Assembly (NCBI RefSeq): GCF_019278565.1
Contig: NZ_CP058988.1
Span: forward strand, 1,054,001-1,118,000
Source of the DNA: Cellulophaga sp. HaHa_2_95
Lineage (GTDB): Bacteria > Bacteroidota > Bacteroidia > Flavobacteriales > Flavobacteriaceae
Direction of reading: 5' to 3'
Length of the DNA stretch: 64,000 nucleotides
The notes beneath the pieces were generated by a model. That model ran no database searches. It saw nothing but the letters and a program-made list of their open reading frames with translations, and was not told where the DNA came from. Positions within the stretch are counted from its first letter, which is position 1, and every line of letters starts with the position of its first letter. A program made the position numbers and the translations under genes. Of the stretch, positions 37,146-46,154 are shown one piece after another.

Positions 37146-37715
37146 TTATAATATTCTTGTTGCTTTTACAAAAGCGTAATTCCAATATCCTTCTTTCAAG
37201 GAAGATACTATGACTCCTCTAGAGGTTGTCGAGTGAATAAATTTAATGCCATCGTCATCAACAGAAACAACCAGACCAACGTGGTTTATTCTCTTAGATC
37301 GTTTACTCGTTTTAAAAAATAGTAAATCGCCTTTATCTACGTCTTTTACCCGAATGTCTTTTCCTTCTTCGGCAATAACATAAGAGGTTCTTGGTATGGA
37401 AATATCCTGGTCTGCGAAAGCTACATATAGTAATCCTGAACAATCCATTCCTTTTTTAGTAGTTCCGCCATATTTATAACGGGTACCTGTGAATGCTAAG
37501 GCAGAATTTATAACAGATTCTGCAACGCTATGATGTCTTGGTGATTCAGAATTTGCACGGGGTAAATTACTTGCGGTAGTAGTTTTAGTTTCCGTTTTGT
37601 TAGCTTCTACAGTAATTTTTCTTGCGTCGGTATTGCGATTGTTGGAGGTGCTTTTTTTTGCGCCGCAGCTAGTAGCTACTACAACTAAAAATAGGTAAAA
37701 TATTTTACGATTCAT
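37146..37715 (-). CDS. NlpC/P60 (C40) cell-wall peptidase lipoprotein
   Basis: The 189-residue product has a lipobox (VVATSC) and a low-complexity, Thr/Asn/Lys-rich linker to about residue 60. A compact NlpC/P60 domain follows with Cys92 in MDCSG, His145 in INHVGL and His161 in FIHSTTSRGV, the expected catalytic triad. It should cleave peptide stems in peptidoglycan from the outer membrane side, as MepS/Spr does. It lies between lpxB (93 bp) and comEC (13 bp) on the same strand. Confidence 0.92.
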   Translation of the reverse strand: MNRKIFYLFLVVVATSCGAKKSTSNNRNTDARKITVEANKTETKTTTASNLPRANSESPRHHSVAESVINSALAFTGTRYKYGGTTKKGMDCSGLLYVAFADQDISIPRTSYVIAEEGKDIRVKDVDKGDLLFFKTSKRSKRINHVGLVVSVDDDGIKFIHSTTSRGVIVSSLKEGYWNYAFVKATRIL

Positions 37716-37808
37716 GGTTAAGAAATATGGGACTCTAAATTCAAATTTAAAGAATTAAAGTGAATGGTAGCCGCATGTCTTAACGTTCTTTTAATAAAAA
37801 ATTATTTT

Positions 37809-38927
37809 TTATTTCCTTAAGTCGCTGATAATTAGACTAGCTGTTGTTTCGCTAGCACCTACTCCGCCAAGCTTTTCTTCTAGTTTTTCGTAATTAGCTA
37901 AAACAATTTTTCGGGTTTCAGGGTTTAAAATTTTTGTTAATTCTGCCGTAAGGTTTTTGGTGGTTAAGGCATCTTGTATCAGTTCTTTTACCACCTCTTT
38001 ATCCATGATTAAATTTACTAAAGAAATATATTTCAACGTAATTATTCGTTTTGCAATTTGATAAGAAATCCAATTGCCTTTATAGCAAACCACTTGTGGT
38101 ACCTTAAATAATGCAGTTTCTAGAGTGGCTGTGCCACTTGTTACCAATGCGGCATGTGCTATTTGTAAAATACCATAGGTTTGGTTAGCAATTAAGCTGA
38201 TGTTTGATTTTTTTAAAAATGGCGCATAGAACTCTTGGTCTAAACTTGGTGCTCCAGCAATTACAAATTGATAGGTGTCAAATTTCTCGGCTACAGAAAG
38301 CATCACTGCTAACATTTTAGAGACCTCTTGCTTTCTACTTCCTGGTAATAATGCGATAATTGGCTTCGCTTGGTCTAGGTTGTTTTCTTTTTTAAAAGTA
38401 GCAACGTTAATTTTTGGAGTTTGTGCAATGGCATCAATTAAGGGATGGCCAACGAAATTTACAGCAAAATGATGTTTCTCTTCATAAAATTCTTTTTCAA
38501 AAGGTAGCGTCACATACATGTCATCAATAGTATTTTTGATCTTCTCAATGCGTCCTTCTCTAGATGCCCAAATTTGTGGTGCTATATAATAGCTGGTTTT
38601 GAAACCTGCCTCTTTAGCCCATTTAGCAATGCGTAAGTTAAAACCAGAGTAATCTATAAATACAATTACGTCGGGCTTGAATAAGGCAATATCTTCTTTG
38701 CAGAAACTTATATTTTTAAATATGGTATTGATGTTCGTAATGACCTCAATAAAGCCCATAAAGGCAAGTTCCTTATAGTGTTTTGCTAAAGTTCCACCGG
38801 CCTGTTGCATTAAATCTCCTCCCCAACATCTAATATTGGCCTCTGAATCTTTTTGTTTTAGTGCTTTAATTAAATTAGAGCCATGTAAATCGCCAGAAGC
38901 TTCTCCTGCAATGATGTAATATTTCAT
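37809..38927 (-). CDS. lpxB: Lipid-A-disaccharide synthase
   Basis: The enzyme joins UDP-diacylglucosamine and lipid X to form the lipid A disaccharide at the inner membrane face. The 372-residue length is normal. Motifs: IIAGEASGDLHGSNLI, CWGGDLMQQAGG, PDVIVFIDYSGFNLR, LLPGSRKQEV and the UDP-binding TSGTATLETALFKVPQVV. It follows surE and a small membrane protein gene on the same strand with a gap of 59 bp, a gene order common in flavobacteria. Confidence 0.96.
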   Translation of the reverse strand: MKYYIIAGEASGDLHGSNLIKALKQKDSEANIRCWGGDLMQQAGGTLAKHYKELAFMGFIEVITNINTIFKNISFCKEDIALFKPDVIVFIDYSGFNLRIAKWAKEAGFKTSYYIAPQIWASREGRIEKIKNTIDDMYVTLPFEKEFYEEKHHFAVNFVGHPLIDAIAQTPKINVATFKKENNLDQAKPIIALLPGSRKQEVSKMLAVMLSVAEKFDTYQFVIAGAPSLDQEFYAPFLKKSNISLIANQTYGILQIAHAALVTSGTATLETALFKVPQVVCYKGNWISYQIAKRIITLKYISLVNLIMDKEVVKELIQDALTTKNLTAELTKILNPETRKIVLANYEKLEEKLGGVGASETTASLIISDLRK

Positions 38928-38986
38928 CTATTTTAATATTAAAGGTAATAGTCAGAATTGGAATCTATTAACGCGTGGAAATCAGC

Positions 38987-39268
38987 TTAAAAAATCTTGT
39001 AATACATAATTAGTAAAGCCGTAAGTAGGGTGGCAATCAAAACTCCTCTAGCTCTTAAATCGCGCTTTATTTTTAAAAAACCAAAGAATGCTGCTAGGTT
39101 TAAGACCGCTCCAAGAGCAAGTAAACTACCAACATGTCCTTGCGAAACTGCAGCTAGATACGTTTCTTTAATACTTAAATCTGAGAAAATAATAATATAT
39201 AAAAGCGTGCCAATGGTATTTGCTATAATCCCGATAACAAAACCAATAAGTATTTCTTTTTTATTCAT
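38987..39268 (-). CDS. Small membrane protein between surE and lpxB
   Basis: The product is 93 residues with three predicted helices (about 6-27, 43-62 and 74-90) and a basic loop KIKRDLRARG. The start is the ATG at 39268, whose first base is the last base of the surE stop codon (TAATG), a clear coupling signal. An upstream in-frame start adding five residues is less likely. No named family was recognised. The position between surE and lpxB suggests an envelope-related role, as inference only. Confidence 0.72.
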   Translation of the reverse strand: MNKKEILIGFVIGIIANTIGTLLYIIIFSDLSIKETYLAAVSQGHVGSLLALGAVLNLAAFFGFLKIKRDLRARGVLIATLLTALLIMYYKIF

Positions 39269-40047
39269 TAGTTTAATTTCCAATTATTTATGGTTTGAAT
39301 AGCATGGTGTGCTGTTAAATCAAATTGTGTAGGGACTACAGAGATAAAGCCATTTGCTAAGGCCCATTCATCTGTATCTTCTCCCTTGTCAAGTAATTCA
39401 AATTCACCCGTTAACCAGTAATATTCTTTTCCAGAAGGGCTAGTTCTTTTGTCAAATTTTTCTTTCCAGTTAGCTCTAGCTTGTCTGCAAATTTTGATTC
39501 CTTTTATCTTTTTAGCTTCAAGCTTAGGAATATTTACATTCAATACTACGCCAGTCGGAATGCCATTTTCTAAAGCTTCTCGAACAATTTGTTGTATAAA
39601 ATTTTTCGCAGGAGAAAAATCTGCTTCCCATTTATAGTCACATAAAGAAAAACCAATGGCAGGTATGCCTTCTATTCCTGCCTCTATGGCAGCACTCATG
39701 GTGCCAGAATAGATCACATTAATAGATGAATTAGATCCGTGATTAATACCACTTACACATAAATCTGGTTTTCTATCTAGTAATTCTTGTAATCCTAATT
39801 TGACGCAATCAGCAGGAGTACCACTGCAGCTATATTCTACAGTGCTTTCATCTTGATCTAAATCGAGCGTCATTTTCTTAGAATATAACAAGTTATCTAT
39901 CGTTATAGCGTGCCCCATACCAGATTGCGGACTGTCTGGTGCCACCACCACAACTTCGCCGATTTCTTTCACGAAACTTACTAATGCTCTCAAACCAGGT
40001 GCGGTAATTCCGTCATCATTTGTAACTAAAATCAAAGGTTTTTTCAT
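39268..40047 (-). CDS. surE: 5'/3'-nucleotidase SurE
   Basis: SurE is a metal-dependent phosphatase of nucleoside monophosphates. From the ATG at 40047 the product is 259 residues and begins with the diagnostic metal-binding motif LVTNDDGITAPGL. VVVAPDSPQSGMGHAIT, SGTPADCVKLGL and VSGINHGSN follow, as in the family. An upstream in-frame start at 40083 would add twelve residues before the motif and is not needed. It ends in a TAATG overlap with the small membrane protein gene and heads the lpxB gene run. Confidence 0.95.
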   Translation of the reverse strand: MKKPLILVTNDDGITAPGLRALVSFVKEIGEVVVVAPDSPQSGMGHAITIDNLLYSKKMTLDLDQDESTVEYSCSGTPADCVKLGLQELLDRKPDLCVSGINHGSNSSINVIYSGTMSAAIEAGIEGIPAIGFSLCDYKWEADFSPAKNFIQQIVREALENGIPTGVVLNVNIPKLEAKKIKGIKICRQARANWKEKFDKRTSPSGKEYYWLTGEFELLDKGEDTDEWALANGFISVVPTQFDLTAHHAIQTINNWKLN

Positions 40048-40137
40048 TCCACATAATTTATACTGTAAAAATACGTTTTTCATTAAGATATGTCCGATAA
40101 ACTGTTTAACAAAAAATTTAGATTGCCAATATTATAC

Positions 40138-40154
40138 TGGCACGGTTTTTTCAG
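40138..40154 (+). promoter_or_regulatory. Sigma-54-like element upstream of the tail-specific protease gene
   Basis: TGGCACGGTTTTTTCA starts at 40138. The -24 half TGGCACG is perfect, and the position of the -12 dinucleotide is spaced correctly (10 nt), but it reads TC instead of GC. It points toward the protease gene that starts at 40228. The missing G makes function uncertain. Confidence 0.25.
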
Positions 40155-40227
40155 TATCTTAGAGAATTCAATAAGTATTGGAGGAAAACAGTGATAATAA
40201 TGCTTAGATTGACTAAATAATTAGTAG

Positions 40228-42366
40228 ATGAAGAATAAATTAGCCTACGCACTTTTAATGATGCTATTTGCGGTAGCATCGTGCAGTTTTACAAATAAAT
40301 CTTTCGAAAATGATGATAAGGATAAACTTTTATTAGATCTCATCACTTATGTTCTTGAAAAAGGTCATTACGATCCTAAAAATATAGATGACGATTTCTC
40401 TGTAGAGGTTTTTGAAGATTTTATTAACGGATTAGATCCAACAAAAAGATATTTTTTAGAAAGCGATATTAAAGATTTTGAGCAATATAAATTTCAGATT
40501 GATGATCAGATAAAAAATACGGATATCACATTTTTTAATGCGGTTTACGAACGTTTAATGGTTCGAATGAAAGAAGCTAAAAGTATTTATAAAGAAGTTC
40601 TTTCTGATCCCTTTGATTATTCCGCTCAGGAAAATATTGATATGGACTATGAAAAGCAAAATTTTGTGGGTTCTAGGTCTGCTTTAAAAGAACGTTGGAG
40701 AAAACAACTGAAGTATGCAACTTTGGGTAACTATGACTCTAAAATAAAAGTAGACGAAAAAGATAATAAGAAAAAAATAAATTTAAAAGAGGCAGAGAAG
40801 GAAGCACGTGGCGATACGGAAGAAACCTTAGATGAATTTTTTGATTTTGTTTCTGATTTAGAGCGTAAAGATTGGTTTGTACAATATATTAATACGATTG
40901 TAGAAGAGTTTGATCCTCATACCTTCTATTTTGCGCCAGAGGAAAAAGAAAAGTTTGACACTAGAATGTCAGGGAAATTTGAAGGCATTGGTGCTCGATT
41001 ACAGAAAAAGCAAGATGGTGTTAAAATAGTTGAAATTATTTCTGGTGGTCCGGTGTGGAGAGATCGTCAAATTGAAGTAGGAGACGAAATCATTAAAGTG
41101 GGTCAGCATGGGGAAACCCCTGTAAGTATCGTAGAAATGAGACTGGATGATGCTATAAAATTAATAAAAGGTGCAAAAGGTACTATTGTAGATTTGACAA
41201 TGCGCAAAGTGGATGGTACTACCGAGGTAGTTTCAATTACAAGGGATGTTGTGGAAATCGAAGAGACCTTTGCGAAATCGGCTAATATTATAAAAGGAAA
41301 CGAAAAATTTGGTATTATTAATCTTCCACAATTTTATGTGAGTTTTGATGATTATGAAGGGGAGAGAAATGCAGCTTCTGATGTTGAAAAAGAAGTAGCG
41401 CGTTTAAAAGAAGAAGGTGCCGAAGGATTGATCTTAGATTTAAGAGACAATGGAGGAGGATCTTTAAAAACGGTTGTGGAAATGGCTGGCTTGTTTATTA
41501 AAAACGGACCAATTGTTCAAGTACGTTCTAATGATGATCAAAAAGAAGTTCATGATGATGTTGATGATCGCATTCAATGGGATGGACCTTTAGTAATCCT
41601 TGTAAATGAATTATCAGCTTCTGCTTCTGAGATTTTAGCAGCAGCAATGCAAGATTATAAAAGAGCTGTTGTTATAGGTAGTAAACAAACCTTTGGTAAA
41701 GGAACGGTGCAAAATGTAATTCCTTTAGATAGAATTGTGCGCAGTAATGAGCATGGAGATTTGGGAGCTATTAAATTAACAACGCAAAAATTCTATAGAA
41801 TTAATGGTGGGTCTACCCAATTAGAAGGTGTCAAATCTGATGTTGTGGTGCCGGACAAGTATAGCTATATAGATTTAGGAGAACGTGATCAGCAAAACCC
41901 ACTTGCCTGGGACAAAATATCTCCAGCAAACTATACGCCTTGGGATGGTCATATAGATTATGAATCTACCGTTTCTAATAGTAACAAGCGTATGGCTCAA
42001 AACCCTCAAATAAAATTAATAGAGGAAAATGCTAAATGGTTAAAAGAACAACAGAATGAAACCGTGGTTTCTTTAAACTATATAGATTATAAGGAAGATG
42101 AAGCGAAGAGTGTAGAAAAGTCTAAGTATTTTAAAACACTTTCAGCTTACGATTCTAAATTAACCTTTGAATCTCTAAAATACGAAGAGAGTTTGTTTAC
42201 GCAAGATTCTGTCTTAAGACAAAAGCGCCAACGTTGGCATGAAGATCTTGTGAAAGATGTTTATGTAGAAGAAGCGGTAAATGTTTTAGAAGATTTAAAA
42301 AATAATTCTTTAAAATCAGGAAAGCTTGCAAGTGTTAATAAGCATAATCAGAAGATAAAAAATTAG
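40228..42366 (+). CDS. Carboxy-terminal (tail-specific) S41 protease with PDZ domain
   Basis: The 712-residue protein has a lipobox-like signal (AVASCSFTNK), an N-terminal helical region and a PDZ domain at about 240-330 (GIGARLQKKQDGVKIVEII). The S41 catalytic core follows, with Ser in ELSASASEILAAA and Lys in TFGKGTVQNVIP. A long C-terminal domain as in Prc completes it. It should degrade or trim periplasmic and outer membrane proteins. It is a single gene with a bidirectional terminator directly after it. It corresponds to prc/ctpA-type genes; the exact orthology was not tested. Confidence 0.93.
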   Translation: MKNKLAYALLMMLFAVASCSFTNKSFENDDKDKLLLDLITYVLEKGHYDPKNIDDDFSVEVFEDFINGLDPTKRYFLESDIKDFEQYKFQIDDQIKNTDITFFNAVYERLMVRMKEAKSIYKEVLSDPFDYSAQENIDMDYEKQNFVGSRSALKERWRKQLKYATLGNYDSKIKVDEKDNKKKINLKEAEKEARGDTEETLDEFFDFVSDLERKDWFVQYINTIVEEFDPHTFYFAPEEKEKFDTRMSGKFEGIGARLQKKQDGVKIVEIISGGPVWRDRQIEVGDEIIKVGQHGETPVSIVEMRLDDAIKLIKGAKGTIVDLTMRKVDGTTEVVSITRDVVEIEETFAKSANIIKGNEKFGIINLPQFYVSFDDYEGERNAASDVEKEVARLKEEGAEGLILDLRDNGGGSLKTVVEMAGLFIKNGPIVQVRSNDDQKEVHDDVDDRIQWDGPLVILVNELSASASEILAAAMQDYKRAVVIGSKQTFGKGTVQNVIPLDRIVRSNEHGDLGAIKLTTQKFYRINGGSTQLEGVKSDVVVPDKYSYIDLGERDQQNPLAWDKISPANYTPWDGHIDYESTVSNSNKRMAQNPQIKLIEENAKWLKEQQNETVVSLNYIDYKEDEAKSVEKSKYFKTLSAYDSKLTFESLKYEESLFTQDSVLRQKRQRWHEDLVKDVYVEEAVNVLEDLKNNSLKSGKLASVNKHNQKIKN

Positions 42367-42379
42367 ATTAAATTATAAA

Positions 42380-42415
42380 CAAAAAAAAGCCGTTCATGTA
42401 GAACGGCTTTTTTTG
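42380..42415. terminator. Bidirectional terminator between protease and selO
   Basis: The stem AAAAGCCGTTC / GAACGGCTTTT with loop ATGTA is flanked by an A-run on the left and a T-run on the right. It separates the convergent protease and SelO genes and can act on both strands. Confidence 0.9.
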
Positions 42416-42417
42416 TT

Positions 42418-43983
42418 TTAAGAACTACAGGATAGCATGGAGCAACCTACTTTATTTCTTGCCCATTCAGGACGTTTAGCAAACCATTTTTCAAACTCTG
42501 GTTGCTCATCATAAGGATGTTTTAATAAGGTGTATAATTCGTCTACTAAGCTATAATCTCTTTCATCTGCTTTGTCAATTGCTAATTGCGCCATATAATT
42601 TCGCAGCACATACTTAGGGTTTGTTGCATTCATTTTTAAAGCTCGTGCTTCATCAGGTGTAGTTTCTTTTTGTAATCGTTTTATATATAGATCAAACCAA
42701 ATTTTCCATTTTTCTAGGGCATCATCTTTTAGTTCCTCTAGCGTGTAAAAGGAAATTTTAATTTTAGCTAAAGCACTATCGTCTGTGTCATTTTTAGTAA
42801 CTAAGCTTAAGTTTCTAAAAAATAAAGTCATATCTGTTTCAATAATCTGCAAAGTGGTTTCTAAGGCGTTTAATAAATCAGTATCGCCATCATCAGTGCT
42901 AGAAAGACCAATTTTATCTTTCATCATGGCCACATATTTTACAGCATAATCATTTTTATAGGCTTCCAAAATGTCTTCAAAGGGTGCCGCATCTTCAATA
43001 AGCGGGTATAGTGCATTTGCTAGTTGGTATAAGTTCCATAAGCCAATATTAGGTTGGTTGCCATACCTGTACCGTTTGTGTTGTCGGTCTGTAGTGTTTG
43101 GTGTCCAGTCTTCATCATAACCCTCTAACCAGCCATAGGGGCCATAATCTATGGTGAGTCCTAAAATAGACATGTTGTCTGTATTCATTACGCCATGTAC
43201 AAAACCAACACGCTGCCAGTGAATAATCATTTCTAATGTACGTTCAGCTACTGTTTTGAATAATTGTATGTACCCTTCTTTTGAGGTATTTTCAATCTCT
43301 GGAAAAAATTGGGTTATAGTATAATTAACAAGGGTAGTAAGTGTTTTGTAATCTTGTCTAGAGCTAAATATTTCATAGCTTCCAAAACGTAAAAAGCTAG
43401 GAGCTACTCTAGATACAACAGCGCCTTTTTCGTAATCGGGATTACCATTGTACAAGACATCTCTCAATACTTGATCACCGGTAAGGGCTATAGAGAGCGC
43501 GCGTGTAGTAGGTACGCCTAAATGAAACATTGCTTCGCTGCACAAGTATTCCCGAACAGAAGATCTTAATACGGCCAAACCATCAGCCGTACGGGAATAT
43601 GGAGTTTCTCCAGCGCCTTTTAATTGAAGTGTCCAACGTTTATTATTATGCACCTTTTCTCCTAGATTGATAGCGCGACCATCTCCTAATTGTCCAGCCC
43701 AGTTGCCAAATTGATGACCGCCATAACACATGGCGTAGGGACGAGAATTCTCGCCCATCTTATTTCCTGTGAATACTTCTAAAAAAGATGTACTCTTCAA
43801 CTCCTCTTCAGGTATGCCTAACTCAGAAGCCATTTCTTTAGAGCTGTGGATTAATTCTGGCTGCGCTGTTTTCTTAGGGGTTACCAAAGAAAAACAAGCG
43901 CCACTTACTTGGCGTCTAGTATTTTCTAAAATTGGATCTTGAGGTAGGGAATGAGTAAAGCTGTCTTTAGGTTCAAATTTCAT
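42418..43983 (-). CDS. selO: Protein adenylyltransferase SelO (YdiU family)
   Basis: SelO is a pseudokinase-fold enzyme that transfers AMP to protein hydroxyl groups. The 521-residue length is normal. Motifs: CYGGHQFGNWAGQLGDGRA, LKGAGETPYSRTADG, VRSSVREYLCSEAM-like segment, and the inverted kinase core HGVMNTDNMSI with DYGPYGW. The C-terminus CSMLSCSS has Cys at the place where some eukaryotic SelO proteins have selenocysteine. It is a single gene. A -7 box TAATTTTG lies at 44031-44038 on its strand, 48 bp upstream. Confidence 0.95.
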   Translation of the reverse strand: MKFEPKDSFTHSLPQDPILENTRRQVSGACFSLVTPKKTAQPELIHSSKEMASELGIPEEELKSTSFLEVFTGNKMGENSRPYAMCYGGHQFGNWAGQLGDGRAINLGEKVHNNKRWTLQLKGAGETPYSRTADGLAVLRSSVREYLCSEAMFHLGVPTTRALSIALTGDQVLRDVLYNGNPDYEKGAVVSRVAPSFLRFGSYEIFSSRQDYKTLTTLVNYTITQFFPEIENTSKEGYIQLFKTVAERTLEMIIHWQRVGFVHGVMNTDNMSILGLTIDYGPYGWLEGYDEDWTPNTTDRQHKRYRYGNQPNIGLWNLYQLANALYPLIEDAAPFEDILEAYKNDYAVKYVAMMKDKIGLSSTDDGDTDLLNALETTLQIIETDMTLFFRNLSLVTKNDTDDSALAKIKISFYTLEELKDDALEKWKIWFDLYIKRLQKETTPDEARALKMNATNPKYVLRNYMAQLAIDKADERDYSLVDELYTLLKHPYDEQPEFEKWFAKRPEWARNKVGCSMLSCSS

Positions 43984-44030
43984 AATTAAGGCTACTTAAT
44001 AAGTTGATGTCTTAGTCGTAAAAGAATATA

Positions 44031-44038
44031 CAAAATTA
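44031..44038 (-). promoter_or_regulatory. Possible -7 box (TAATTTTG) of selO
   Basis: The minus-strand sequence matches TAnnTTTG. A weak TTG lies 24 nt further upstream (44063-44065), slightly beyond the usual spacing, so this is a tentative promoter. Confidence 0.35.
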
Positions 44039-44067
44039 AAGTAACTTGCCAGTCTGACGGATCAATT

Positions 44068-44868
44068 ATGAAAAATAAAACAATTTACTCACTTTTAATG
44101 GTGGTATGTCTGGTGGGCTTTTGGCTGTTTGATAATTTTTATACACCAGCTACTTACACAGCTCCAGAAGGAACAGCGCCCGTTGTAACAATTTCAGCAG
44201 ATTTTCTTCCAAGTTCTACCACGGGAGAAATTGTACAGCATAATTATTATACACTTTCTTATAGTGAAAAGCATGAGCAGGCAGAATGGGTAGCTTATCA
44301 ATTAGATCGAAGTCAGCTTACCTATGATGATAGAAAGCGGCCTTATTTTATAGAAGATCCACAGGTACGTACCAAGTCTGCAGATTACAAAAATTATAAG
44401 GGTTCTGGTTATGATAGAGGGCACCTTTGCCCTGCGGGAGATCGTAGGTTTTCTGAATTCGCTTATAATGAGACTTTCTATACGAGTAATATTAGTCCAC
44501 AGAATAATGAATTCAATGCGGGTATTTGGAATGATTTAGAAAAGAAAGTGCGGTATTGGGCAAAAAAATATGATGGCGTATATGTAGTTACTGCAGGGGT
44601 ATTAAAAAATGATTTGGAGGCTATAGGTAGTGAGGAGGTAACTGTTCCTGATTATTTTTATAAAATAGTAGCAAGAAAAGAAGCAGGCGGTGTAAAAGCC
44701 ATAGCTTTTTTGTTTAAAAATAGGGAAAGCAAGGGTGCTCTTAAAAGTCATGCTGTTAGCATTGATGAAATTGAGCGCCAAACAGGGATAGATTTTTTTG
44801 AAAAAATACCTGAAGCTATACAGCAGACCTTTGAAAGTAAGGTGCGTATTTCCGAATGGAAATTCTAG
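44068..44868 (+). CDS. DNA/RNA non-specific endonuclease (DRGH family), exported
   Basis: The 266-residue protein has an N-terminal hydrophobic segment (about 8-23) serving as signal or anchor. The beta-beta-alpha-metal nuclease motif DRGHLCPAGDR follows at 116-126, with the general-base His119. The metal-ligand segment is NISPQNNEFNAGIWNDLE, with Asn and Glu in the expected order. It should degrade nucleic acid outside the cytoplasm, for nutrition or biofilm DNA. Its stop overlaps the stop of convergent rodA in the palindrome CTAG (44865-44868). Confidence 0.93.
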   Translation: MKNKTIYSLLMVVCLVGFWLFDNFYTPATYTAPEGTAPVVTISADFLPSSTTGEIVQHNYYTLSYSEKHEQAEWVAYQLDRSQLTYDDRKRPYFIEDPQVRTKSADYKNYKGSGYDRGHLCPAGDRRFSEFAYNETFYTSNISPQNNEFNAGIWNDLEKKVRYWAKKYDGVYVVTAGVLKNDLEAIGSEEVTVPDYFYKIVARKEAGGVKAIAFLFKNRESKGALKSHAVSIDEIERQTGIDFFEKIPEAIQQTFESKVRISEWKF

Positions 44869-46154
44869 AAACCTTCTTTTAAACGGTTGGAATCCATCTT
44901 TAAAAAGATAAAGAGTAATGCCGTAAATCCTAGAAGTCCAGAGCCTCCATAACTAAAGAAGGGTAGTGGAATTCCAATGGTTGGTAAAACGCCTATTACC
45001 ATCCCTATATTAATGAAATAGTGGACGAGTAATATAGAGATCACACCATATCCATACATACGGTTAAATGCGTTTTTCTGCCTTTCTGATAGGAATACCA
45101 GACGTAATAAAAGAATTGTAAATAGGATAATAACAATGGTAGTTCCTAGAAATCCCCATTCTTCTCCTACGGTGCTGAAAATATAATCTGTGTGCTGTTC
45201 TGGTACAAAATCTCCTTTGGTACGCGTACCTTCTAGAAAACCTTTTCCAAAAAAGCCACCAGATTCAATTGCTTTTTCAGATTGATAGGTGTTATATCCA
45301 ATGGTTTTTCTGATCTCTTCTAATTTAGAAGGGTCTTTCTCTAAACTTAACCATAAGCTAAAACGGTCTCTATGGCGCTGTTCAAATACATTTTCAAAAA
45401 CAAAATTTACAGAGAGCGAAAATAAGAGTGTGATGATGAAAACACCGACTACAGGAAGTACCGGAATTTTGTACGATTGTTTTTTAAGTAATAAGAATAT
45501 AGCTAAAAGTAGGCCTATGATTATGGCAATCCAGATGGTGCCAAACATAAGTGTACACACAAAAATTAAAATAGTATATAAGCCAATACCTAAATAAAAT
45601 AAGGGGACACCTTCTCTGAAAAGTACAAATACCAAAGAGAAAAAGACGAGGGCACTACCAGGGTCTGGTTGTGGAATAACAAGTATGGCAGGTATTAAAA
45701 GTATTAAAAAAGAATAAAGTTGATCTTTTCTTCTTCTAATATCGGTTTGTATATCACTTAAATATTTAGCGACAGCCAATGCCGTTGCCACTTTTGCTAA
45801 TTCTGAAGGTTGTAGGTTAAAAAAGCCTAAATTATACCAAGAGGTAGCCCCGGCTATAGTAGTACCAAAAACAAAGAGGCCTAATAATAACGCTAATGAA
45901 ATAACATAAAGTAAGCTAGAGAAGCGTTCAAAGAAATTACTCTCTAATGCTAGAATAATCACGATTAAAGCAATGTCTAGAGCTATGAAAATTAACTGTT
46001 TTCCATAGATGGTAGAGAAATCAAATATGTTGTCTTGCCCTTCTGCATAAGTGCTAGAATATATGTTGATCCATCCAATCGCAACAAGAAGTACAAAAAT
46101 TAATATGGATAGCCAATCTACACGTTTTAAAACTCCTTTACCAGACACGCTCAT
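44865..46154 (-). CDS. rodA: Rod-shape SEDS glycosyltransferase RodA
   Basis: RodA polymerises peptidoglycan glycan strands with PBP2 in the elongasome. The 429-residue membrane protein has about ten helices, with the SEDS signatures LQPSELAKVATALAVAKYL and GEEWGFLGT and a C-terminal IGIPLPFFSYGGSGLL. Its start overlaps the mrdA end by 17 bp, consistent with joint translation. It is the last gene of the mreB-mreC-mreD-mrdA-rodA cluster, and its stop overlaps that of the convergent nuclease gene. Confidence 0.96.
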   Translation of the reverse strand: MSVSGKGVLKRVDWLSILIFVLLVAIGWINIYSSTYAEGQDNIFDFSTIYGKQLIFIALDIALIVIILALESNFFERFSSLLYVISLALLLGLFVFGTTIAGATSWYNLGFFNLQPSELAKVATALAVAKYLSDIQTDIRRRKDQLYSFLILLIPAILVIPQPDPGSALVFFSLVFVLFREGVPLFYLGIGLYTILIFVCTLMFGTIWIAIIIGLLLAIFLLLKKQSYKIPVLPVVGVFIITLLFSLSVNFVFENVFEQRHRDRFSLWLSLEKDPSKLEEIRKTIGYNTYQSEKAIESGGFFGKGFLEGTRTKGDFVPEQHTDYIFSTVGEEWGFLGTTIVIILFTILLLRLVFLSERQKNAFNRMYGYGVISILLVHYFINIGMVIGVLPTIGIPLPFFSYGGSGLLGFTALLFIFLKMDSNRLKEGF

